Positions 1-7,839 of a stretch of 64,000 nt of DNA are shown one piece after another. The DNA comes from Caldilinea sp. CFX5. GTDB taxonomy: Bacteria > Chloroflexota > Anaerolineae > Caldilineales > Caldilineaceae. The position numbers and the translations under genes are program-made. Where the stretch lies: contig QWII01000046.1 of the NCBI GenBank assembly GCA_021405325.1, positions 1 to 64,000 on the forward strand, given 5' to 3'. Each line of letters starts with the position of its first letter. The stretch's first letter is position 1. A model generated the notes under the pieces. That model did no database searches. It worked only from the letters and a program-made list of their open reading frames with translations, and was not told the DNA's origin.

Positions 1-72
1 TAATCGTAGGTGCGGTTTGTAACCGCACGGTTCCCAGGGAGCAAGTGCGGTTACAAACCGCACCTACGATTA
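1..72. repeat. 28-bp perfect inverted repeat (hairpin)
   Basis: Bases 1-28 are the exact reverse complement of 45-72, with a 16-base loop. The element starts at the window edge, so it may be longer. It has no T tract, so it reads as a mobile palindromic repeat rather than a typical terminator. Confidence 0.8.
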
Positions 73-105
73 CCGGTTTATTTACCTAATGTTCATCAAC
101 TGCTG

Positions 106-171
106 GCTAACAGCGAGAAGCGCCCTCAGGCGCTGAACGCCTAGCGCCTGAGGGCGCTTCTCGCTGTTAGC
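106..171. repeat. 29-bp inverted repeat (hairpin)
   Basis: Bases 106-134 pair perfectly with 143-171 around an 8-base loop. The stem is GC-rich with no T run. It lies just upstream of the broken oxidoreductase. The bases that follow, about 171-203, hold a short direct repeat of CTGCGGGT plus TTAAC. Confidence 0.8.
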
Positions 172-222
172 TGCGGGTGTTAACCCTGCTGCGGGTTTTA
201 ACAGGATCAATGACGAGGTCTT

Positions 223-537
223 ATGGCTACGCAAGCGCGTGTTTTTTGGCAAGAAACGGTCAACCTACCGGCTACCACACCGGAGCCGCCCGACGGGCAA
301 GTCGATGTCGCTGTTATTGGCGGCGGCATCACCGGGCTGAGTGCGGCGCGCGCCCTGTTGCGCCAGGGCGCTACCGTAGCTCTCCTGGAAGCGCAGACTC
401 TGGGCTGGGGGGCGAGTTCGCGCAACGGCGGCATGGTGCTGACCGGGTTGCGGCTGGGAGTAGATGTGCTGTTAGCGCGCTATGGTCGTGAACGCGCTCG
501 GCGCATGTTCAGCGCCGCGTTAACCGCTATTGACTGA
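223..537 (+). pseudogene. FAD-dependent amine oxidase, N-terminal fragment
   Basis: This 104-residue fragment starts at an ATG preceded by GAGG and carries the N-terminal FAD-binding Rossmann motif of the DAO family (GGGITG near residue 34), followed by a GWGASSRNGG segment typical of glycine oxidase or gamma-glutamylputrescine oxidase-like enzymes. It stops at 537 after about a quarter of the usual length of roughly 430 residues. The C-terminal half resumes in another frame at about 632. The intact enzyme would oxidise an amine or N-methyl amino acid with FAD. The pair is read as one decayed gene. Around 110 residues of the middle are missing and replaced by about 95 unrelated bases. Confidence 0.75.
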
Positions 538-630
538 TGGGAAAATAGAACCCCGCACGTCAGTAAGGGGCCGGCCCGCTAACGCTAGGCGGTTCTGTTT
601 TCATCCTTTGTGGCGCCGCCAAGGCATGTG
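538..630. repeat. short replacement segment inside the broken oxidase
   Basis: The segment between the two oxidase fragments has imperfect inverted ends (GGGAAAATAGAACC near 539 and GGTTCTGTTTTCATCC near 590). It also holds a stretch of the form TTTTCATC..GGCGCCGCCAAGGCATGTG that recurs with small changes at about 21494-21528. It is probably a dispersed non-coding repeat. Confidence 0.45.
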
Positions 631-631
631 A

Positions 632-1300
632 CCGGTTCAGCAAATTGGGCGGGAGGGCGCCACCTACCGGGTTGTGACTGGGCGGGGCGTACTCTCAGCA
701 ACGCAGATCTTTGTCGCCACCGGCGGTTACACCGGACGGGCCACGCCGGCCCTACAGCGCAAAATCTTTCCGGTCGGCTCCTATATCATCGTGACCGAGC
801 CGCTGCCGGCGGCCCTGGCCCAGGAACTCAGCCCGCACAACCGGATGATGTTCGATGCCAAGAACTTTCTCTCCTACGTCCGCCTCACGCCGGACCGCCA
901 GCTGCTCTTTGGCGGGCGCGCCGCCTTCTACCCGGAGACGCCAGCGCGCGTGCAGGCCAGCGCCGAAATCACCCGGCGCGGGCTGTTGGAAGTCTTCCCA
1001 CAGTTGCAGAAGGTCGCAATCGATTATGTTTGGGGCGGCACCATCGATGTCCCCTTTGACCGGATGCCCCACACGGGCCAGATCGATAGCCTCTATTTTG
1101 CCATCGACTATGCCGGTCATGGTGTGGCGATGGCCAGCTATCTGGGCGCCCAAATGGCGGCGGCCATGGGCGGCGCCGTCGTGGACAACCCCTTTGCCGA
1201 GATCCCCTTCCCCGGCGCACCGCTGGGGCTGTACGATGGCCGCCCCTGGTTCTTGCCCTTGGCCGAGTGGTGGTATCGCTTTTGGGATTGGGTGGGTTGA
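632..1300 (+). pseudogene. FAD-dependent amine oxidase, C-terminal fragment
   Basis: The open frame begins after a TGA at 629. Its first codons (VQQIGREGATYRVVTGRG) match the middle of a DAO-family enzyme, although the first usable start, GTG 674, lies inside that homologous stretch. It then carries the FAD-contact motif FVATGGYTG and the C-terminal DAO segment with FAIDYAGHGVAMA near residues 140-155 of the fragment. It is in a different frame from the 223-537 fragment. No good ribosome site precedes 674, so a separate functional protein is unlikely. What is seen is an internal deletion with a short replacement; the loss of function is inferred. Confidence 0.7.
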
Positions 1301-1325
1301 TCCCAACCCTCACCACCTGACCAGC

Positions 1326-1442
1326 CTGGTGACTCACTGGATGACTGGTTTATTGAAATTGGTTCTATTGTATACTAGAAACAGTTAATCACCTTACGCT
1401 CCTCATTTGGGCTATACCGTCCTGATCCAAAGGAGGTCAGTT
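1326..1442 (+). promoter_or_regulatory. candidate promoter/leader of the 76-aa gene
   Basis: The sequence holds a TATACT -10-like box at about 1369-1374. About 75 bases around it closely resemble a stretch at about 62176-62256. The shared core includes TATACT, ACAGTTAAT and ACCTTACG. A strong ribosome site (AAAGGAGGT, about 1429-1437) sits just before ATG 1443. The -35 box is not clear. Confidence 0.4.
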
Positions 1443-1673
1443 ATGGAACTCAGCCAATTTGTCGAAACCAAACTAAACAAATATGCCGAACGAGTGGTTG
1501 AGGGCAGCGAGCAGATGGAGGATTATGCTTTTGGTGAAATCAGTTGGTATCTCACCCTCCGGCGGGTTCTGGCGGGCAAGGGGACGCCGCAGGATCTGGG
1601 GCTGATGGACGCCATCAATGATACGCTACAGCAGAAAGGCTTCGTCGGCCAGGGAGCAACCTTCCTCCATTGA
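1443..1673 (+). CDS. small protein of unknown function, 76 aa
   Basis: The ATG at 1443 was chosen over an upstream in-frame ATG because an almost perfect ribosome site (AAAGGAGGT) stands 5 bases before it. The product is 76 residues, soluble, with no signal peptide or membrane segment. It looks mainly helical, with an acidic middle (GSEQMEDYAFGEIS) and a glycine-containing tail. I do not recognise the family. It lies between the decayed oxidase and an esterase on the same strand, and the esterase frame opens 60 bases downstream, so the two may be transcribed together. Confidence 0.6.
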   Translation: MELSQFVETKLNKYAERVVEGSEQMEDYAFGEISWYLTLRRVLAGKGTPQDLGLMDAINDTLQQKGFVGQGATFLH

Positions 1674-1732
1674 GATGTAAAAGGCAGCCGGTGGGGCGTG
1701 CTATCCTGCGTTGTGTTCGCTGCTTTGCAGAG

Positions 1733-2707
1733 ATGATTATGCTCAGTTGGCAAGCTTGCCTACTCAAGCAATATTTTCGCCTACGCCGTTTCTTGGCGCC
1801 GGCGGCGGGTGCCTTGGATGTCCAGCAGGAGCGGGCGGCGACCGAGGCGCTGGCGGCCAGGTTCACGGCGTCTGTTCGCGTGCAAAGCGTGTCGGTGACC
1901 ATCAATGGCGTGACCGGTGAATGGATCGTCCCGGTCACTGTGGCGCCGGGGGTGGCGCCGGGCCGGCTCCTCTTGTATCTACACGGCGGTTCTTATATCG
2001 CCGGTTCCATCCGCGCCTATCGGTCGCTGGTTGCCAACCTGGCGACCGCGGCCCGTGCCCGTGCGCTGTTGATCGACTATCGGCTGGCGCCCGAAGCGCC
2101 CTTTCCCGCGGCGCTCGATGATGCGTTGGCGGCCTATCATGGGTTAATCAGCAACAGGGCGGATGCACAGCCACTCATTGTCGCCGGCGATTCAGCCGGC
2201 GGCGGACTGGCGGTGGCGCTGCTGGTCGCCGCCCGTGACCAAGGCGCGCCCTTACCGACAGCGGCTGTTTGCCTCTCTCCGTGGACCGATCTGGCGGCGA
2301 CGGGGCCATCGTGGGTCGCCAACGCCAAAGCCGATCTGTTGAACGATGGCGACAAGTTACGCCAGGCCGCGCACCTCTATCTGGGGCAGCACGCCGCCGA
2401 CACACCGCTGGCCTCGCCCCTTTATGCCGATCTCTACGGCTTGCCGCCGCTGTTGATTCAGGTTGGCGGCGCTGAAATTTTGCTAAGCGATGCCACGCGA
2501 CTGGCCGCACGCGCCCAGGCCGCTGGGGTGTCGGTCACCCTGGAAATTTGGCCGGAGATGCAGCACGAATGGCACTTTGCCGCCCATTGGATCCCTGAGA
2601 GCCGCCAGGCCATTGCCCGGATCGGCGCATTTGTTGAGGCTTGGTGTGCAGGGGACTGCCGCCAGGCGCCTCCGGATGTCTACGCCAGCACAGTACATGT
2701 ACCTTAG
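1733..2707 (+). CDS. alpha/beta hydrolase, HSL (hormone-sensitive lipase) family esterase
   Basis: The 324-residue product has the hallmarks of the bacterial HSL esterase family. The oxyanion-hole motif HGGSYIAGS is near residue 84 and the nucleophile elbow GDSAGGG near 152-158 (Ser about 154). The catalytic Asp lies in LLSDATRLA near 251 and the His in QHEWHF near 278. Such enzymes hydrolyse short-chain carboxylic esters in the cytoplasm. ATG 1733 gives a family-like length, and ATG 1739 is an alternative. The frame is open further upstream to 1670, but that extension is Arg/Cys-rich and unlike the family. The 3' end overlaps the convergent Lon-like gene by 4 bases. Confidence 0.85.
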   Translation: MIMLSWQACLLKQYFRLRRFLAPAAGALDVQQERAATEALAARFTASVRVQSVSVTINGVTGEWIVPVTVAPGVAPGRLLLYLHGGSYIAGSIRAYRSLVANLATAARARALLIDYRLAPEAPFPAALDDALAAYHGLISNRADAQPLIVAGDSAGGGLAVALLVAARDQGAPLPTAAVCLSPWTDLAATGPSWVANAKADLLNDGDKLRQAAHLYLGQHAADTPLASPLYADLYGLPPLLIQVGGAEILLSDATRLAARAQAAGVSVTLEIWPEMQHEWHFAAHWIPESRQAIARIGAFVEAWCAGDCRQAPPDVYASTVHVP

Positions 2708-5130
2708 GACGCCTGCTTGGCGGCTTCGCCAAAGGCGCGCCGTTTCTGAGCCAGATCGAGCAGTCTCTTTTCTACACGCGCATTGATGGTGTCCTCAGGG
2801 TATTGTCCATTGGTATCGCGCTCACCAGCAGGGATACCAGTCAGGAGTTCAATGCCTTCATCGACCGTGTCAATGGCGTAGATATGGAATTTGCCGCCGG
2901 CCACGGCATGGACGACATCCCAGCGCAACATCAGGTGTTGCCGATTGGCGCTGGGGATGATCACCCCCTGGTCGCCGGTCAGCCCGCGGGCTTTGCAGAG
3001 GTCGAAGAAGCCTTCGATCTTCTCGTTCCCGCCGCCGATGGCCTGCACCCGCCCATGTTGGTTCACCGAGCCGGTGACGGCCAACGTCTGGGTAATGGGG
3101 ACTTCGGCAATGGCGGAGAGCAGGGCAAAGAGTTCGGCGGCGGAGGCGCTGTCGCCTTCCACCCCGCCGTAGGATTGTTCAAAGACCAGGCTGGCGGCAA
3201 GGGAGAGCGGTTTGTCCAGGCCATAACGCGCCCCCAGAAAACTGGCGAGGATCAGCACCCCTTTGGAATGGATCGGCCCACTCAGCTCCACCTCGCGTTC
3301 GACATTGATCACTTCGCCCTTGCCCATCTGCACGCGGGCCGTAATCCGGCTGGGGCGGCCAAAGGCGAAGGCGCCTAGCTCGCTATAGGAAAGGCCGTTG
3401 ATCTGACCGATCGCGGCGCCGGCGGTGTCGATCAGGAGCGTCCCGCGCAGGGTCTCCTCTTGGATGCGTTCGCGTAGGCGATCAGTGCGGTAGGTGGCGG
3501 CGTCAAGCGCCTGTTGCACATCGGCCACGGCGACAATCGCTTTGCCCCGCTTGTTGGCCCAGTAGTCGGCTTCACGCAGGAGGTCGGCCAGGCTTTGGAT
3601 GTTGGTCGAAAGTTTATCGGCATCCCCCGCCAGGCGCGCACTCTGTTCGATCACACGGGCGACGGCGCTGCGGTCAAAGGGATGGAGCTTGTTTTTTTGC
3701 ACCAGGCCGGCGATCAACTTGACGTAGAGCGCCTGGTTACTGTCGTCACGCGCCATATCGTCAGCAAAGTCGGCGGCCACTTTGAAGAGTTGGGGGAACT
3801 CCGGGTCGTAGGCGCAGAGCAGGTAGTAGAAGAGCGGCTCGCCAACCAGCGCCACCTTGACAGCCAGCGGGATCGGCTCCGGTTCGAGGGTGACGGTGCT
3901 AAAGAGGCCAAACTGTTCACCGGGCGCTTCAATCTCGATTTTGCCGGCGCGCAAGGCCCGTTTCAGCGTCTCCCAGGCAAAGGGGTCGGCTAACAGCTTG
4001 CGCACGTCGAGCAACAGATAACCGCCATTGGCGCGATGCAAGGCGCCGGGCTTGAGCAGGTTGAAATCGGTGAGCAACACCCCCATTTGCGCCACATAGT
4101 CGAGCCGCCCCACCAACCGGGGGTGCGTGGGATTATCCTCGTAGATCACCGGCGCGCCGTGTGTTTCACTGTGATCGACCAGCACATTGACCCGAAAGCG
4201 GCGCAACGAGTAGAGTTCACGCAGCGTCCCGATGCTGGGGAGACCATCGGCGCCATTTTCCTCCGGCTCCTCCTCTTCGGCCAGAAAATCCGGCACACTT
4301 GCGATCACCTCATTTTTAACAGCCTCAAGATAGGCGGTCACAGCCGGCAGCGCGCGGTATTTTTCGGTCAGATCATCAAGTAAGCCGGCCACCGCATAGG
4401 TCGCCACCTCGCGATTGAGGTTGTCAGTTTGTTCACGCACCTGCCGTTGCAACTGTGGCACGCGATGGAAGAGTTTGAGCAACTCATCCTGCAATTTCGT
4501 CGCTTCCGCTTCCAGCCGCTGGCGTTCTGCCGGCGTCAGGGTTTGGATCTCCTCCGGCGTCAGCACGTTGTCGTCGCGCATGGGGACAAAGGCCACCCCT
4601 TCCGGCGTGCGCAAGAGCGCCAACCCCTGTTCGCGTGCCGCCTTTTGCAGGTGCGCCAAGGCAGCAGCTTGGGGTTCGCCCAATTCTTCTTCGATCTGGT
4701 GTTGGCGCGTTTGGTACTCTTCACTTTCAAAAGCTAAGGAGAGCGTTTTGCGCAGGTCGGCCACCAGCCGCTCCATGTCGCGGCGCAACTGCCGACCTGT
4801 CCCTGCCGGCACACACAAAACCGACGGTTGATCGGGCTGGACAAAATTGTGGACATAGCACCAATCCGGCGGCGTTGGTTCACCGGCCGCTTTCTCGGCA
4901 AAATGGTGACGCACCAGTGAATGACGCCCGGCGCCGACGGCGCCAAGCGCGAAGATGTTGTAGCCCTCTTGGTCAATGCCGACGCCGAATTCTACCGCCT
5001 CCAGCGCCCGCGGTTGGCCCACCACGCCGTCGATCCCTGCGACCTCGGCGGTCGTTGCGAAGTCAAATTGGTCGGGATCACAAGCGCGATAGAGGGCGGT
5101 TGCCGGTAACGCCTTGCGCTTTGCCATCAT
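2704..5130 (-). CDS. Lon-like (LonB type) ATP-dependent protease
   Basis: The 808-residue product has a long N-terminal AAA-type region and a C-terminal Lon (S16) protease domain. The catalytic Ser lies in GGVEGDSAS near residue 660 and the Lys in GGNEKIEGFF near 704. The spacing of about 44 residues matches the Lon Ser-Lys dyad. The N-terminal region fits the AAA_32/LonB-like architecture with a charged helical segment around 130-280. Its P-loop is unusual: GAVGAGRHS near residue 60 has Arg-His where Lys-Thr/Ser is expected, as in other members with a degenerate first P-loop. The start at 5130 was chosen because GGAAAG lies 11 bases upstream. Expected role is cytosolic protein quality control. 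Confidence 0.88.
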   Translation of the reverse strand: MMAKRKALPATALYRACDPDQFDFATTAEVAGIDGVVGQPRALEAVEFGVGIDQEGYNIFALGAVGAGRHSLVRHHFAEKAAGEPTPPDWCYVHNFVQPDQPSVLCVPAGTGRQLRRDMERLVADLRKTLSLAFESEEYQTRQHQIEEELGEPQAAALAHLQKAAREQGLALLRTPEGVAFVPMRDDNVLTPEEIQTLTPAERQRLEAEATKLQDELLKLFHRVPQLQRQVREQTDNLNREVATYAVAGLLDDLTEKYRALPAVTAYLEAVKNEVIASVPDFLAEEEEPEENGADGLPSIGTLRELYSLRRFRVNVLVDHSETHGAPVIYEDNPTHPRLVGRLDYVAQMGVLLTDFNLLKPGALHRANGGYLLLDVRKLLADPFAWETLKRALRAGKIEIEAPGEQFGLFSTVTLEPEPIPLAVKVALVGEPLFYYLLCAYDPEFPQLFKVAADFADDMARDDSNQALYVKLIAGLVQKNKLHPFDRSAVARVIEQSARLAGDADKLSTNIQSLADLLREADYWANKRGKAIVAVADVQQALDAATYRTDRLRERIQEETLRGTLLIDTAGAAIGQINGLSYSELGAFAFGRPSRITARVQMGKGEVINVEREVELSGPIHSKGVLILASFLGARYGLDKPLSLAASLVFEQSYGGVEGDSASAAELFALLSAIAEVPITQTLAVTGSVNQHGRVQAIGGGNEKIEGFFDLCKARGLTGDQGVIIPSANRQHLMLRWDVVHAVAGGKFHIYAIDTVDEGIELLTGIPAGERDTNGQYPEDTINARVEKRLLDLAQKRRAFGEAAKQAS

Positions 5131-5312
5131 GATGTCACCCACTTTCCAAGGTTATGCTGTTAGCACAGCCAGTCTTTCTGTCTAGGCGCAATCCTAGTTG
5201 TTATAAGTCTAAGCTCAATTTACCTTTCCTCTCCTATTCACCTTCCCAGTTCTCACCCTCACCAGACGGCTAGTCTGTCAGCAGATGGAGATTTATTTCT
5301 TTTGCAAGCGCC
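5131..5312. other. intergenic region between lon-like and FNT genes
   Basis: Both flanking genes are on the minus strand, so this holds the promoter region of the Lon-like gene. I see no strong hairpin and no confident promoter. Confidence 0.3.
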
Positions 5313-6158
5313 TTAACCGGGCCGGCGCTGCAAAAAGACCAGCCAGTAGACCGCCGCCACCAAAACTACACCGCCGCCAATGTTGCCGATCGTGACCGGC
5401 AGCAGGTTGTTGACGAAGAAGGCGCGCCAAGTCAAGCCGGCCAGATCCAGCCCGCTGGCGGTGGCAAAGGCGGGGTCGAACCCTTTGATCAGCAGGCCCA
5501 GCGGGATGAAATACATGTTGGCAATGCTGTGTTCAAAACCGGCGGTGATAAACGCGGTGATGGGAAAGAGGATCGCCAGGATCTTGTCGGTGGTGCTGCG
5601 CGCGCTAAAGGTGAGCCAGACCGCCAAACAGACCAGGGCGTTGCACAAGGCGCCCAGGGCAATGGCCTGCAGAAAGTCAAAGTGGACTTTGCTATTGGCA
5701 ATCGTCAGCGCCGTGACCCCAACGCTCCCGCCGCCAAAGGTATACTGTTTGCTGACAAAGAGCAGGAGCGCCGTCCCCAGCGCGCCGACGAAATTACCCA
5801 CATAGACAATCAGCCAATTGCGTAACAGCGCCTGGGTTGTCACCTTGCCGCTGGCCCACGCCATGACAATCAGCGTGTTGCCGGTAAAGAGTTCGGCCCC
5901 GCCCACAATGATCAAAATCAGACCCAAGCAGAAACTGAGGCCAATCAGCAGGCGCGTCACGCCATAGGGCAAGATGCCATTGGCGCCGGCGGCTACGGTG
6001 GTCGAAAAGATCGCACCCAAGGCGACAAACGCACCGGCCAAGAGCGCCAGCGCCAAGAGATTGGTGGTCGGTAGCGCCGCCTTCTTCATGCCGATCTGCT
6101 CCGCCCGTTGCGCCATTTCTACGGGCAGGAGGGCGTCAATATGGAGTTCGTTGTTCAT
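5313..6158 (-). CDS. formate/nitrite transporter (FNT) family channel
   Basis: The 281-residue protein has about six hydrophobic segments and the length of FocA/NirC pentameric channels. A short cytoplasmic N-terminus of about 35 residues leads into the first segment (ALALLAGAFVALGAIF). A GNTLIVMAWASGKVT stretch and a GNFVGALGTALL stretch follow in the order expected for the FNT fold. The start at 6158 has AGGAAG 6 bases upstream; a longer reading from 6326 lacks a ribosome site and is not membrane-like. The substrate (formate, nitrite or another small anion) cannot be told from sequence alone. A TATAAT box lies at 6204-6209 on the minus strand. Confidence 0.88.
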   Translation of the reverse strand: MNNELHIDALLPVEMAQRAEQIGMKKAALPTTNLLALALLAGAFVALGAIFSTTVAAGANGILPYGVTRLLIGLSFCLGLILIIVGGAELFTGNTLIVMAWASGKVTTQALLRNWLIVYVGNFVGALGTALLLFVSKQYTFGGGSVGVTALTIANSKVHFDFLQAIALGALCNALVCLAVWLTFSARSTTDKILAILFPITAFITAGFEHSIANMYFIPLGLLIKGFDPAFATASGLDLAGLTWRAFFVNNLLPVTIGNIGGGVVLVAAVYWLVFLQRRPG

Positions 6159-6203
6159 AAGCTTCTTCCTGCTATTTCCTGAAGGTGATGTGGTGGGGAC
6201 TTC

Positions 6204-6209
6204 ATTATA
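6204..6209 (-). promoter_or_regulatory. candidate -10 box of the FNT gene
   Basis: On the minus strand the sequence reads TACTATAAT, about 45 bases before the FNT start. The -35 region is weak. On the other side, 6299-6309 and 6326-6337 form an imperfect inverted repeat (ATGAAGGGATT / AATCCCCTTCAT) just ahead of the MttB-family gene. Confidence 0.4.
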
Positions 6210-6354
6210 GTACAGGGCGGCAACGGATAAACCTGGCCAGGTGTCTAGCTTGCCTCCCCAGCTACTGACCAGGGCCAAGCCGATTATCTTCTTATAGGAT
6301 GAAGGGATTAAGCACAAAATTGACAATCCCCTTCATTCAAGGAGTAAGCGATTC

Positions 6355-7839
6355 ATGGCTCACCGCAACCGGCGTGATAAGGCGCCGATCTATACCCCGG
6401 CGTTCGACGCATCGCATGTTGCGCCCCACTTTACGATGTTAGGCCCGGAACAGTGCCAACGCCTCCACGACGCGTCCTGCCAAATTCTGGAACGCACCGG
6501 TGTGCGCTTCTACCACCAGGGGGCGTGCAATTTGCTCAAGGTGGCAGGCGCCAAAGTCGAAGAAGACTTGGTTAAAATCCCGGCGGCGTTGGTAGAGGAA
6601 GCCATTGCCAGTGCGCCCCGCCGCTTTACCCTCTACCGGCGGGGGACGCAAGAGCCGGCCTGTATGCTGGATGGCGAACAGATCTACTTCGGTCCCGGCT
6701 CTGATACCTTGCGCTACCTCGACCCGCGCAGCGGTCAACGGCGCGATTTTGCCCTGGCCGATGTCGCCGACTGTATCCGCGTCTGCGATGCCTTGCCCGA
6801 AATCGGCTTTGTCATGTCCGTGGGCATCCCGCGCGATGTGCCGCCCCGCCGCTACTTTCGCCATCAATTCGCCGCCATGATCCGCCACACAACCAAGCCG
6901 ACGGTCTTCGTCTGTAACGATTTGGCTGACATTGAAGCGGTTGCGGCAATGGCCGCTGCCGTCGCCGGCGGGATGGATGAACTGTCCCAAGCACCCACCC
7001 TCCTGCTCTATTCTGAGCCGACCACGCCGCTGGCGCATGGCGCGGAAGCGGTGGACAAATTGCTTTTCTGCGCTCGTCACCGCATCCCTGTCACCCATTC
7101 GCCCGCGCCCATGATCGGCGGCACAGCCCCGGTGACATTGGCCGGCGCGGTGGCGTTGGGCAATGCCGAAATGTTGAGCGGCCTGGTCATGCACCAGTTG
7201 ATCAACCCCGGCGCCCCCTTTCTTTATGGGCATGGCGTCCATCACCTGGATATGAAGGAGATGATCAGTGTCTATGGCGCGCCCGAATTTCAACTGGCGC
7301 GGGTCATGGCCGCCGAGATGGGCCGCTTCTACCGCCTGCCGGTCTGGGGCTACGCTGCGCATAGTGACAGCGCCATTCTCGATGAACAGGCCGCTATCGA
7401 CGCGCAATTTTCGATTCAGACCGCCTTGCTGACCCGCACCAATCTTAACCACGATGTGGGCTATCTGGAGGCCGGGTTGGCTGCTTCGCCGGAGGTGATG
7501 GTGCTGGCCAATGAGTTGATCGCCATGAACCGCGTCTTTGCCCGTGGCGTGCGCTTTGATGACGAAGCGTTGGCGCTCGACGTGATCCATGAAGTAGGGC
7601 CGGGCGGGCAGTTTCTCAGTCACAATCATACCATGAACCACTGGCGCGAACTCTGGTTGCCCACCCTCTTTGACCGTCGTCGGCTGGAACCTTGGCTGGA
7701 AAAGGGCGGCAAGGATATGCGCACCCGTGTGCGCGAAGCAACGGTGGCGCTGCTCGACACCCATCAACCGGAACCGTTGCCGGCCAGGGTCGAGGCGGAG
7801 ATTGATTATATTCTACACCGCAACCCGGCGTTTACCTGA
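6355..7839 (+). CDS. trimethylamine methyltransferase (MttB) family protein, non-pyrrolysine type
   Basis: The 494-residue protein belongs to the MttB superfamily of corrinoid-dependent methyltransferases. Recognisable family stretches are an N-terminal LxxExxQRLHDASCQILERTG helix, the central MIGGTAPVTLAGAVALGNAE barrel segment and the C-terminal HNHTMNHWRELW block. The frame is open throughout with no amber codon, so it is a glycine-betaine-type (MtgB-like) or other quaternary-amine demethylase rather than the pyrrolysine enzyme. It would move a methyl group to a corrinoid protein, but no corrinoid protein gene is visible here. The ribosome site CAAGGAG precedes ATG 6355. Substrate is inferred, helped by the dimethylglycine-type dehydrogenase at 43256. 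Confidence 0.88.
   Translation: MAHRNRRDKAPIYTPAFDASHVAPHFTMLGPEQCQRLHDASCQILERTGVRFYHQGACNLLKVAGAKVEEDLVKIPAALVEEAIASAPRRFTLYRRGTQEPACMLDGEQIYFGPGSDTLRYLDPRSGQRRDFALADVADCIRVCDALPEIGFVMSVGIPRDVPPRRYFRHQFAAMIRHTTKPTVFVCNDLADIEAVAAMAAAVAGGMDELSQAPTLLLYSEPTTPLAHGAEAVDKLLFCARHRIPVTHSPAPMIGGTAPVTLAGAVALGNAEMLSGLVMHQLINPGAPFLYGHGVHHLDMKEMISVYGAPEFQLARVMAAEMGRFYRLPVWGYAAHSDSAILDEQAAIDAQFSIQTALLTRTNLNHDVGYLEAGLAASPEVMVLANELIAMNRVFARGVRFDDEALALDVIHEVGPGGQFLSHNHTMNHWRELWLPTLFDRRRLEPWLEKGGKDMRTRVREATVALLDTHQPEPLPARVEAEIDYILHRNPAFT

Noticed and set aside
6439..7767. 442-codon minus-strand open frame opposite the MttB-family gene
   Set aside because: Antisense shadow: no ribosome site, no recognisable domain, and the plus strand encodes a clear MttB-family protein.
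6355..7839. pyrrolysine-containing MttB
   Set aside because: The frame has no in-frame amber codon and is full length, so it is a non-pyrrolysine homologue.
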